Assembly (NCBI GenBank): GCA_002914845.1
Contig: JXTC01000006.1
Location: forward strand, 1,921,845-1,985,844
Direction: 5' to 3'
From: Trema orientale
Lineage: Eukaryota > Streptophyta > Magnoliopsida > Rosales > Cannabaceae
Length of the DNA: 64,000 nucleotides
This document shows positions 13,240 to 29,484 of the stretch, piece after piece (within the stretch, counting starts at the first letter, position 1; each line of letters starts with the position of its first letter). Below the pieces are notes generated by a model. That model searched no databases and was not told where the DNA came from. It saw nothing but the letters and a program-made list of their open reading frames with translations. The translations under genes and the position numbers were made by a program.

Positions 13240-13880
13240 CGTACTGTTATGATCTAATCGACTACTCGCCATTTCGGAAGGTGGTGTTTAGGGATTACAA
13301 TATAACTCACGGTTACAAATATTCGTGGTTATCCGATTCTAATAGAGAGAGAAAAAATCGCTCAAGCAGGAAAAATGACCGGGGCGGGAAATAACCGTAT
13401 CGTTAATATGCGGATATGTTACGAGGACGGTATTAGCATAATCCGCAATGTACCCACCCTGATATATATATATATATATATACATAAAAAAATTATTATA
13501 CATATAGATATATATTTAATTTTACATTATCTATATTCTTATATCTTTGGTAAAATAATGAATTTATCTTTAGAAAAATAATGAATTTAGAGAGTTATAT
13601 GTACTTATATATTTAAATTTTAGAGTTCAAAAATTACTAGTATATTATTGTGTTTAATATTTTGTTGATTATAAAAATGATTTAGTATTTTTATCTCAAT
13701 TTTTTAAATATTTTGTTATTATCAATGGGTAATGGGTAACCACGATTTTTCTCGTTATCCGTTGATTAATACCCGCACCGTCCCCACATCCAAAGAATGG
13801 TTAATGGGGAGAATATAGTATTGTAATTAGCTTTCCAGGATGAGGATGATAATTGAAAAACCATCCCCAATCCGCTCCAT
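13240..13880. repeat. Probable repeat element rich in CGGTTA/GGGGA-type words
   Basis: Non-coding block with repeated words related to GGTTATCCG, GGCGGG and CCGTCCCC in both orientations at its two sides (13,300-13,450 and 13,740-13,880), and a (TA)n tract at about 13,462-13,481. The layout resembles other small non-autonomous plant elements, but I could not define terminal repeats or a target duplication. Confidence 0.35.
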
Positions 13881-14199
13881 TGCAATTCTTAGTGGTGCTT
13901 TCGTTTTAATTAATTTTTTTTATTTAAATGTTAATGCATTATCTTTCTACTTTCTTCTTATTTCAACTATGATTTGTTATTTATTTAAAAAAATTATAAT
14001 TTGTTATATTATTTTTTTTAAAAGGAATAATTTGTCATATTATTAATATATGAAACTGTAAAGTAAACTCTACATGCCAAGTAACAAGAAAAGTGTGAAA
14101 AAAAAGACAAAAAAATTACATTTAGCATTCTTTTTTTTTTCCCCTCCAATTAAATATCCAAGATATGGACTATTAATTATGTTGCTGAAACTGGAAAAG

Positions 14200-14785
14200 C
14201 AAAGATTTGGTTCAATAGAGATAGTTCTTTATTGGGCCTAGGAAAGAGAGAGACTCGCTCGTCTCCCCATTCGGAAGACAACTTCAAATTAAATACTGAT
14301 ATGGCAATTAATAAGGACATATGTATTGTAGGTCTGGGTATTATCATACAAAATTTTTAGCGTAAGGTCATGGTAGCTCTTTCAAAGAAAGTGATCGGTG
14401 CCCTTATCCCGAAGATGGCAGCAGCCAAAGCTATGGTGATTACACTCTCCTAGGGTAGATGTGTTAGTTTAAATCTCCAAATTTTGGAGTCAAATGTATT
14501 GATAGTAGTAAAAACTCTTAATAATAACATTGTTTGCCATTCAGAGTTCGATAATTTCTTGTTGGATGTATTTAATTTATTGTCTTACTTTCTCAGTGTT
14601 ATAGTTAAATACGTGTACCGTGAAACTAATGAAACGACACATGTCTTGACTAAATTCATTTTAGGATTAAACAATGAGTTAATTTGACTGAAAAAAATCT
14701 CATCTTTTAATAGAATGTTATAAAAGATATGACTTTCTTATAATAACGAATTCGTTCTTTCTCAAAAAAAAAAAAAAAAAAAAAT
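14200..14785 (+). pseudogene. 5'-truncated LINE fragment: RNase H-like domain plus poly(A)
   Basis: Three-frame reading of the plus strand gives a broken RNase H-like (RVT_3-type) domain as found at the 3' end of plant non-LTR retrotransposons. It begins near a FKLNTD motif (about 14,285-14,302), is interrupted by stops at about 14,358 and 14,453, and ends with a YRETNE-TH-type segment near 14,620-14,640. The first catalytic Asp is kept, but the positions expected to hold the Glu (now MAAAK) and the second Asp (now LESNV) are changed. A run of about 22 A at 14,765-14,786 follows, as expected of a target-primed insertion. It is non-functional. Confidence 0.6.
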
Positions 14786-15260
14786 CAAAATTTCCACCAG
14801 ATGCTTTGAGGTTTGTAAACTGTAATATTTGTGGTCAATAAAGAATTGTGTAAAAAGAATCTTTTCTTTTTCTCATTCGAGCATGGATACATACGCATTC
14901 TTTTTTTTTTCTTTCCCTTGTTATCTTTTTCCTTAATTATTATTCTTTCACCGAAAGATAACGTGTGACATAAAACCCTGTGATATAATATACATATATA
15001 TATATATAGATATATATGCACATTCCTGTATAATGGAGTGGTATAAAATTGTAGTTCACTTTTCCATGGCCAAAAAAAAAATAAAAAGAAAGAAGAAAAC
15101 ACCACTAGTTCTCCTAGAGAGACAGGGCGAAGTAACAAATAATCAAGAATTATATAAATAATCCCCCTATCACCGGTAAAAGTATCCTCTTGACTCGATG
15201 TCCAATTTATACTATAAACACAAAATTTTGCTACAATTTAACAGCGAACCAGTTCGTCAT

Positions 15261-21240
<5,980 letters not shown>

Positions 21241-21490
21241 GATCCTGTACGGCTGGGTTTGGTGGGGGGCGAAAGTGGAAATTCGGATTAAATATGGGAA
21301 AGTCGTGTAAATTTTGGGAAATGGGGAGTAGGGTTTTGGGGGTTTGGTAAAGCCATGCGGACGATGAATTTGAACGAGACCACCATTCCGGCGGCGGAGA
21401 GAGCGAGAGAGAGAGAGAGTCAAAAGGTGGAGCGTTGGAAGAAAGAGAGACAGAACGTGTGAGAATGGTCGTGTTTAATAGCGACATGGG
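21241..21490 (-). promoter_or_regulatory. 5' leader and core promoter region of the BAGP1-like gene
   Basis: On the minus strand the DNA upstream of the chosen ATG (21,240) is CT-rich, with a CTCTCTCTCTCTCGC-type run at about 21,401-21,420, as in many plant leaders. An in-frame ATG farther upstream (21,423) exists, but the extension is low in complexity. The ATG at 21,240, which precedes the hydrophobic anchor, fits the family better. Confidence 0.4.
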
Positions 21491-21596
21491 TCATTGTAAT
21501 TGCCGTTTTTGTTCCAAATTTACCCTCCTAGGGTCGAGTGAATAACGATGATACTTTAGTTCAATAACGGAAGGTTGGGAAATTATAAGGGTATAA

Positions 21597-21952
21597 GCCC
21601 GTTTGGTTCGCCTATTTGAATGTGTATATTTAAATGGAAATTACAGAATATGTTATAATTAGAATGTGAGATATTTGAATGGAAAAAATAGTGAAATGTG
21701 TTGTAATTAGAATGAGAGCATTGAAATGGACCATTCAAAAACACTCTCTTCTTCCATTCTCATTTAAGACACAAAAAAACCATTCCAATGATTAACTTTT
21801 CGGATGGACCATTTGAATGGAAAAACTGAATTGTTGAAACAAACATACATTCTAAAAGATCATTTGAATGGAAAAACTGAATTGTTGAAACAAACACACA
21901 TTCAAATGGATTTTCTATTCCAATGGAATGGAATGGTTGAAACAAACGGGGC
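21597..21952. repeat. MITE-like element with GCCCGTTTGGTT-type termini
   Basis: Terminal inverted repeats are GCCCGTTTGGTT on the left and AAACAAACGGGGC on the right. The interior is built of CATTCAAATGG-type words in both orientations, with an internal tandem duplication of about 53 bp (about 21,804-21,856 and 21,857-21,905). The termini resemble the GGCCCCGTTTGG ends of many plant PIF/Harbinger- or hAT-related MITEs. It lies just upstream of the BAGP1-like gene. No target duplication was fixed. Confidence 0.6.
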
Positions 21953-22049
21953 CAATTTTTTTTTAAGAGGGAATTTGAAGGGTATTTTGGTAAAGAGATT
22001 TTGGGAACTTGTAGAATAACGCCTTCACTTCAAGATCTACGGAGAATAG

Positions 22050-22140
22050 TGTAAATTAAAATAACATGTTCAAAGAGTCTGTTTATAAGTAATTTGTAAA
22101 TTAAAAATAACATGTTCAAAGAGTCTATTTATAAGTAATT
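22050..22140. repeat. 45/46-bp tandem duplication
   Basis: Two adjacent near-identical units (22,050-22,094 and 22,095-22,140) share TAACATGTTCAAAGAGTCT. A more diverged relative sits at about 23,219-23,262. Purpose unknown. Confidence 0.7.
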
Positions 22141-22379
22141 TATGTCAAACAATAGGGATAACTGTAGACATAGCACTATTATCCTGCATATTTGTCATAT
22201 TTCAATTGATAATTTAAAACTTACTACTAGTATATTTTCATGTTAAATGATCATTGTCACATCGGTCATAGAAAAGTGAAGTGATAAATGAGATATTTAG
22301 TACTATTTATTAGAAGATTATTAACAACACTCTTTCCCCACTCTCTTTTAAACTCTTTAGTTTCACTACGTGGATTTCA

Positions 22380-23060
22380 TTATTTTTTTTTTTAAAAAAA
22401 ATTCTTTATTATAACAAATTGTTTGCTATATAATAGAAGTAATACAACCAAAATAAAGAAAATAATACGGAACAAATTATGCATAGCACGTATATGAGCC
22501 GCTTGATTTCCGAAACAAAGAATAAGTGACAAGAGTTACCATCACCATCTCTCAACAGAGTGTTCACATCACTAGCATCAACTCCATTACTAGACAAGTA
22601 TGAGTTCACTATACCCACAACAAATATACAATTAATTTCTACCAAAGAGTCAGTGAACCTCAAAGAGATAACAGATCCAAAGCTTCAAAAAACAGAGCAT
22701 AAATAGTTCATTCTTCATCATATCGAAGTGCACTATCAATCCTAGCGAAGTCCATCTTCGTGAACAGTATCTATGATAAAAATCTTCTAGATCTGAATAA
22801 CAGAAGGCTTATATCCATAATAAAACTAAATAAAAATAACAAAAATAAAATAAAACCTATACAAATCTAAAATCTAATAGGACTAAACTCCTATGATAAT
22901 AAGCCTATGGGGACAAAGACCTTCACACTAATAGAAAGATTACTGAATACAAAACTAGGAAATAAAAAAACTAGAAAACTCTACCAGAGAGGGGGATCAA
23001 TAGATGATCTATTTCTGGTGGGAAGAAATCAAGAGAAAAATGACATATAGAAGAAGATGA
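22380..23060 (-). mobile_element. Possible 3' LINE fragment (poly-A end and degenerate RNase H tail)
   Basis: On the minus strand one frame near 22,490-22,530 reads like the NQAAH-type tail that ends the RNase H domain of plant LINEs. The fragment ends in an A-rich tract (plus-strand T/A run at 22,382-22,402). The upstream part is non-coding and full of stops. I cannot place a reverse transcriptase. The short open frame at 22,409-22,663 shows no domain of its own. Confidence 0.3.
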
Positions 23061-26000
23061 AGTTTTCAGAGGAAAAAATGCTTTATATCTTGATTATGAT
23101 AAAATGATGATACGTCAATAATTTGTTATATTATTAAAATGTAAAATGGGATATTGGAATCCAAAAAATCTGGATATGAAGAATGTAAAAAAGATTATAT
23201 TTAGCAATTTTCTTATTTGAAATAAATTGTCCAAAGAGTGGTGTATCAGTAATTTATGTATATGAGTTAGTCTTCATCTTTGTAAGAGTTTATTTGTATA
23301 GTCTTTTTTCTTTTTAAGGTTGTGTATATTCCTTGGATTTGAGTTTTATTTTTTATTCGTTTTAGCTTAAGATATCCAACTTATACATTAAATTTAAATT
23401 TTTATCATCCATGATTTTCACTCTTTTTTTAAAATTTAATTAAATTTAAATTTTTATCATACATGATTATTACGTTTTTATGTGTGTCATTTTACAGTTG
23501 GTACTTGTCCTAATTTGACAAAATATACGTAGATAAAGAATCTGTAATCATGTGTGTGTGTCATTTTTCTTTAATTTGTAGTAAGTGGTGGTCATTAGTT
23601 AAGTCCCATTTAAAAAAAAAAAAAAGAATCTGTAATCATTACAAGAAGAAAGATCTCCCATAGATTTTGTACTGATTGAATATCGGGTATTAATTGAGTA
23701 GAGAGAGAGAGAGAGTACCTAATTTTTATTACCCTGTTATTAAAAGAAATCTCTACTACCCTAATGGCCTGTTCACTAGAATGAGCTCTACAATAGGAAA
23801 ATCATTCTAATAAAAACCCATTACATTGTTTAGTTGTATATTTGAGTTATAGAATTCTTATTCTATGCTAGTTCTAATTCTATCAAAAAGGAGAATTACA
23901 ATTCTACTGGTCTACCTAAGTAATCAGATTTCCATTCCTTAAAAAATATCTAAAAAAATATTATCATTTTTACCCCGAAGAACATATCATCTTTAGCCGC
24001 TCCATCTTCTTCTCCCTAGCTGCTCTGTGGTGCTTGGCCGACACTTTCAAGTTAGCAACACCATCAAATAATTATTTTCTTCAGTTATTTTTTTACTCTT
24101 GATTTCTTTGCTATGCACTTTTTTGTTTTGATTTTTCTTTTTCCTTTAAGTTTTTGTGTTGGTTGGTGAATCTTTTCTTGAATTCTATCTTTTCTTGAAT
24201 TCTTTGTTATAGGTATTTTAGTTCTTTGTTTATGAGTTAATTTACTTATCTCACTGTCTAGTAAATTTATTGTTCATCCACATCATCTTTAGAATTCAAA
24301 ATATAAATTTTCTAATTAAAAATAGCAAGTACAAAGTTTCGGAAATAAGTTGGAGTAAATAAAGAGATGGAAGCAACAAAAACCTTAGCATCTCTCTGAA
24401 AAACTCGTTTCTTCATCATAATTTTTAAATCTTAATTTCTATCTCACTGATAGGAAATTCTTAGTATTCTGTCATTTATTTATTTATTTATTATTTTTTT
24501 CAAAATAATTCTTGCATATTTGTGAGGTCTTGTTCCTATTGATCTATTCTTATAAGAGTTTTATCCTACAATATTATAGATTAGTGTAGATTTTGTTTAT
24601 TTGTATTATTAATTTCTTTAGTTTTATTTTTCGTGATTTTCTTCTAGATATGATTTTTATATAATTCAAATTTGAAAGAAATTCAATGTAAACATTCCAG
24701 ACATTGCACGGTTCATGAAAGATCTATAAACTTGCTAAGATTAGTCTTTTTTATATTGATGTTTTGTTTTATAATTAAGAAATTTATTGCTTATATCGTA
24801 GCAAAAAATTTATTTTGATAATAAATTTCCTTTTAACCTTTATTAAAAAAGAGACGGAAGCAAAATTGTTTCTGTTTCTCAGATTCACTAATGATTCCGG
24901 TTATTAAATTACTTTCTAATTGTGTAAACTAAACTAATTGTACGATTTGCATATATTCTAAATCCTTTTTCATTGTCAAGTTATCTCTGACCTTTGAATT
25001 GGGGAAGTTAGGTAAACAATTTAGATTTATTTTACTCGTGAATGATGATGCTAAGTACAAAAATATAAACATAATCATGTGACATATATTTTAGCCACTT
25101 ATATATATGAACTTACAAAAATATAGGTGGTTAAAAAATATGCTACATTATTGATTTATTGTGTATATATATTTTGTGTGTCTAAATTATTACTCTTTAT
25201 TAAAAAATTCAATGGTTTTGCAGGATTTCACTGGTTCGTCTATTGATTTTGAAGATTTAGATAAGTAATCCCTCATTAATTGATTGATAACTAGTTATTA
25301 GCTATATTCAGCCACCTAAAAAACACCACCAGTAACTACCGTAAGGCGTTTTTTTTTTTTTTTTTTAATGGGACCATGTAACGTTTCTTATTGTTATGAT
25401 TAATATATGAACAAAGTTCTATACTTATCTTATTTTATTTTTATTTTTATTAAAAAAAATAGGGATTCCAGCCTTAGATTTCAACACCAGTGATTAACAA
25501 CTCAGCCGAATATGTAATAACCCTTAAACACATTGCAAGTGGTCTTCCACACTCAAAATGATTTGGATTTTAATCAAAAGTTATCCTCTAATATAATATG
25601 TATTTCTATAGTCGTTGGGGAGGGAATAATTAAGTGCTTTCTTATCCTCATGCGTCATCACCCCCCCCCCCCCCCAAAAAAAAAAAAAGGGAGTATAGAA
25701 GGGGTCATAATCAATCAAAAGGAGGTGTTTAAGCAAAAATATAATGGGATGTTCTCTGGTACGGTTTTGTCTTGCTGAGCAAAAAAATATGTAAAGGAAA
25801 GGACAACAGAAAAGGACGAGGAAAACATTTTCATAGAATTCTATACATCTTTTTAAGTGAAAAATCTAAATAAGTTAAAATCTAACTATGCTCGTCTTAA
25901 AGAGGACGGATATACTCCATTCGATGGAACTGATCTCGAATGTTTAGAATATATATATATTCCTAATCTAAAAGATTTTTTTTAATCTATCTAAATATAT

Positions 26001-26179
26001 ATTTTTATAGTTATTGGATTATTAGCTAACGACTATCATAATTTGAAAATATTCATTATTTAATATTTTTCTCTCTCCAAATTTTCATATAAAAAGACGC
26101 ATGTGATAAATTTTAATTGGCCAAAATAATATATATAGATAGGTTAAAAAAATACCTACTAGATTGGTGCCTATATATA
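23061..26179. other. Intergenic DNA, no gene recognised
   Basis: AT-rich sequence with short homopolymers. A GA run lies at about 23,698-23,715, and a C-run followed by an A-run at about 25,661-25,688. The 23,765-23,960 part has AGAATTC- and ATTCTA-type words in both orientations and may be another decayed MITE. No protein domain is readable. Confidence 0.45.
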
Positions 26180-27007
26180 TGGGATAATATAAAAAAAAAA
26201 CTCACCACTTTAGTTTTATCAAAAAAAAAAAAAAAACTCACACCTTTTCATTTATATCAAATTAAATCTTCAATTTACGTTTTCCTATCAAATAAGACCG
26301 GACCCACACATTTAGTCAAAATTGGAACTTTAGTTTGTTTAAAAAGATAATTTTAATCTTTAAACTATAAAACATATATTAAAACTAATAAATATCTAAA
26401 CCAATTAAGTGAAAATAATAATTACTAAAAATAATAAGAGTTTCAACTATTCAAAACAATTTTAAAACAAGAATGATAAAAGTTAAAAAAAAATTCTCAT
26501 TTTGTTCTTCTTTTTTTTTCAATGTTTAAATTATTCAAAACAATTAAAATTTAAGAGAGAGAGAGAGAGAATGACAAAAATTTTAAAAATTCCTCATTTT
26601 TTCTTTCTTTTAAAATCATTTTAAGTAAAAATAATATAAAATTGAATTTAAATTATTCAAGACAATTAAATGCTAAAAAAAAAAAGAATGACAAAAGTTT
26701 TTATTCTTAATAATTATTAATTTCATTAAAACACTTTTTTTTTTAAAAAAAAATGAAAGACAAAAATAATTAGTTTCAATATTTATTATTTGTAATATAT
26801 ATTTTATAGTTTAAAGGGTAAAATTGTCTTTTTTAACAAATTAAACTTCCAAGTTTGACTAAATGTGTGTGTCCGGTTCAATTTAATAGGTAAATGTAAT
26901 TAAGGGTTTAATTTGATATGAATGAAAATATGTGAGTTTTTTATTTTTTATTTTGATAAAACACTAAAGACAATGAGTTTTTTTTTTTTTTTTTAAATAT
27001 TATCCCA
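26180..27007. repeat. Long-armed foldback element of about 830 bp
   Basis: Both ends begin TGGGATAATATWWAAAA when read inward. The arms pair imperfectly over roughly 200 bp each, including CACATTTAGTCAAA on the left and TTTGACTAAATGTG on the right, and the shared ATAAAACATATATT/AATATATATTTTAT words. The middle is A/T-rich with a GA run near 26,554-26,570. Flanks are TATATAT-type on both sides, compatible with a target duplication but too simple to prove it. Non-coding. Confidence 0.65.
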
Positions 27008-27014
27008 GATATAT

Positions 27015-27060
27015 ATTTTAGGAGGAGGCGGCTATAGTAGGGGCGCCCATTTTAGGAATC
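27015..27060. repeat. Relic end of the 29.3-kb MITE family
   Basis: The words AGTAGGGGCGCCCA and GGAGGCGGC here match the end of the complete small element at 29,311-29,484. The partner end was not found nearby, so it is read as a broken copy. Confidence 0.35.
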
Positions 27061-27293
27061 TAAAAGAAAAAAAAAATTGTAGAAAGACCAAGATTCCGCT
27101 TTTATAGATAATAGATGACCACCCAAAAGGCCAAAAGTTAGAAGCTTCCAAGTTCTGAACAATTTCTGCAACTTGAGATTCTTTGCTCTACCCAAAATAT
27201 GGATCATGATTCAGTATTCCACCATACTTTTTGTGGGGAAACTAAAAAAATACTAGTAGATACTACCATGCTATATAAGCTTCATTTTTGCTT

Positions 27294-27842
27294 AGTATTG
27301 TCAATTTTCTATACGACACGACGATACAATTCGAAAATGATGTGGAATTAACGAATTTGGGTGACCTATTTAATTTTTGTGTTAATTTTGAATTGACACG
27401 CAAAATACGTATAATAAATTATGGGTTTTAGGTCAACCCGCTTAACTCGAAAATAACCTGTTTAATTAAACATGTCGTTTTGTATCGTGTCAATGTGACA
27501 TTAATACGACATATTTATTGATATTTTAATATTTTAAATGTGATTTTGATTAATTCTGAACATATTTACATGTATAAAAATGAATTAATTAGTGCATAAT
27601 TGTGTTGAATTAGAGTAGTCATGTTAATTTTGAATAATCGTGTCAAATAAGTCATAATATAATATATGACACATTTATTAAACGAGTTACATGTGTTGTG
27701 TTATATGTGTATTAATCATGTCGTGTCTGTGTTTAAATTTTTGACACGTTTATTAATCGTGTCGTATTCGATTTGAGGTATTATCGTGTGTATCATAATC
27801 GTGTCAACCAAGCACGACACGATAACATTAATTACCTGCCCT
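27294..27842. mobile_element. CGTGTC-rich non-autonomous element (549 bp) with target duplication
   Basis: The element is flanked by ATTTTTGCTT (27,284-27,293) and ATTTTTGCTC (27,843-27,852), a 10-bp direct repeat with one mismatch. Its outer bases are AGTATTGTCAATT and, reverse-complemented, AGGGCAGGTAATT. Inside, CGTGTC/GACACG words recur in both orientations. The element at 53,579-54,330 has the same plan with intact ends. No coding frame is present, so it must be mobilised in trans; a Mutator- or hAT-related source is inferred. Confidence 0.7.
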
Positions 27843-28739
27843 ATTTTTGCTCTTTCTGCCACGTAAATTATCAACTATACCTAACTTTTGATTTTGGCCG
27901 TGGTACATATTATAATGGAAGTAACAGATAATCATGGCCAACAGCTAGTCTAGAGTCACTGTTTTTAAGTGTTAAGAAGTCAATCAAAGACTACTAAAAG
28001 CGCTTTCAAAAAAAAAGAAAAAAAAAAGAAGACTACTAAAAGCTAGTACACTTTTCTTTCCACACTCCAAAATATCTTTATGACTCTATTAGCTCCAACT
28101 GTTGTATTAACTATACACCTCCATGCTTTCACTACACCAAAGAGACAGATAGAGAGGAAGCTAGAGAAGATGGATAAAAAACAAAGCATAGAGCAATTCA
28201 AAGGGCAGACAAGGTTGCCAAAGTTGGCGATCCCGAAAAGATATGATCTCTCTGCTTGTACCTTTTCTGGCACTGTACTAATTGACCTTAGCATTGTTCA
28301 AGTCACTGAGTTTCTTGTCCTGAATGCTCTTGAGCTTGCTGTCCATGAAGTTTGGTTCGCCAACTCTTGCAACCAAGTAATTTATTCTTGCTCCATCATC
28401 TTAAATTTGTTGGTTTCATTCAGTTTGCTTCAATGGATTGTTGTTGTTTTGAGTTGCAGCAGTATCGTCTGTCCAATATTGTTTTGGACCATGATGATGA
28501 TGTTGAATTGATGTTTCCATGTTTTATGTTGTATTAGTTTCCATGTTTTATGAGAATTGTCTTGTGGAGCTTGTCTGCGTATTTTTAGGGGTTTTAATCT
28601 CTATAAATTCATTGTTCTTATTCTCTTAATAATATGAATGAAAAATGTAGCTAATTTATTTCTACATGGCTGAATATCCAGCAAAATCCAAAAAAAAATA
28701 AAATAAATAAATAAACAGTGAAAAATATATATATAAAAA

Positions 28740-29110
28740 GCTGCCTCTATTTCTCCTTCACCACCAGAGCACGCACAAGCCACCGAGCACCACCGCCGAG
28801 CTCTGCTGCTTCAGCCGCCACCCGACCCGACGCTGCAGCTCGCCCGTAAAGCCCGACCAAACGACTTCCTCTGCTGTATCCATTGCCCGCAACCATGCGA
28901 GCCCACCGAACCAGTCGACGCCGTCCCTCTCGCCCACGACCACGCGAGTCCGACCGAACCAGTCGACACCGCTCCCCTCGCACCTACGACCAGATCAAGA
29001 GCTCCATTGCTGAGACTCACCTGAGCTCGACCTCGTCAGAGACACCCCATGACCGGATGAACTAGGTGTTCTCGCCGCCAGCCGCACTCCCTTGACCTCC
29101 TCTTTTGTTT
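28740..29110. other. GC-rich insert with a short tandem repeat inside the dead aminopeptidase gene
   Basis: This stretch is far richer in G and C than its surroundings. Around 28,896-28,985 a unit of about 47 bp containing ACCGAACCAGTCGAC occurs twice in tandem with some changes. It sits where coding sequence of the aminopeptidase should continue. Open frames on both strands (Arg/Ser-rich on plus) have no recognised domain and probably reflect base composition. It may be a captured gene fragment. Confidence 0.45.
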
Positions 29111-29196
29111 CTGGAGGTACGGTTCCAAATTTAAAAAAAAAAAAAAACAGTCATATAAAATATACAAGGGTAGCTTAATGGTGGAGGGAGGAATGG

Positions 29197-29240
29197 TATT
29201 ATATTATATTATATTATATTATATTATATTTATATATACC
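29197..29240. repeat. (ATATT)n microsatellite
   Basis: A run of about seven ATATT units followed by a short TATATA tail. Confidence 0.85.
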
Positions 29241-29310
29241 ATTACTCTATTAATCTTCAGTAGCTTTTATATTTAAAAAGTATAAAATGGTAACTTCTAC
29301 ATTTAAAATA

Positions 29311-29484
29311 AGGGCGCGTCTACAGTAGGGGGCGCCCCTACGTAAGGTCCTGTCTATTCATCGTTGGATGGAAATCTGTATATAAATAGATTCTCCACAG
29401 ATTTCCGTTATTCTCCACAGATTCCCATCCAACAATAATTAAAACATGACGCTACGTAGAGACGCCCTACCATGACCATCCCCT
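29311..29484. mobile_element. 174-bp MITE with 7-bp target duplication
   Basis: The element is flanked by TAAAATA at 29,304-29,310 and 29,485-29,491. Inverted arms: the left end has AGTAGGGGGCGCCCCTACGT, matched in reverse by ACGTAGAGACGCCCTACC at the right. CGTTGGATGGAAATCTGT on the left pairs with ACAGATTCCCATCCAACA on the right, so nearly the whole element folds into one hairpin. It inserted within the decayed aminopeptidase gene, upstream of the 29,556 exon. A relic of the same family lies at about 27,020. Confidence 0.75.

Noticed and set aside
25661..25690. C-run followed by A-run as a functional structure (G-quadruplex or i-motif)
   Set aside because: A simple homopolymer junction without further structure; length may be unreliable in the assembly.
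28883..29065. Arg/Ser-rich plus-strand frame resembling an SR protein
   Set aside because: Composition is a by-product of the GC-rich tandem unit; overlapping minus-strand frames are equally open.
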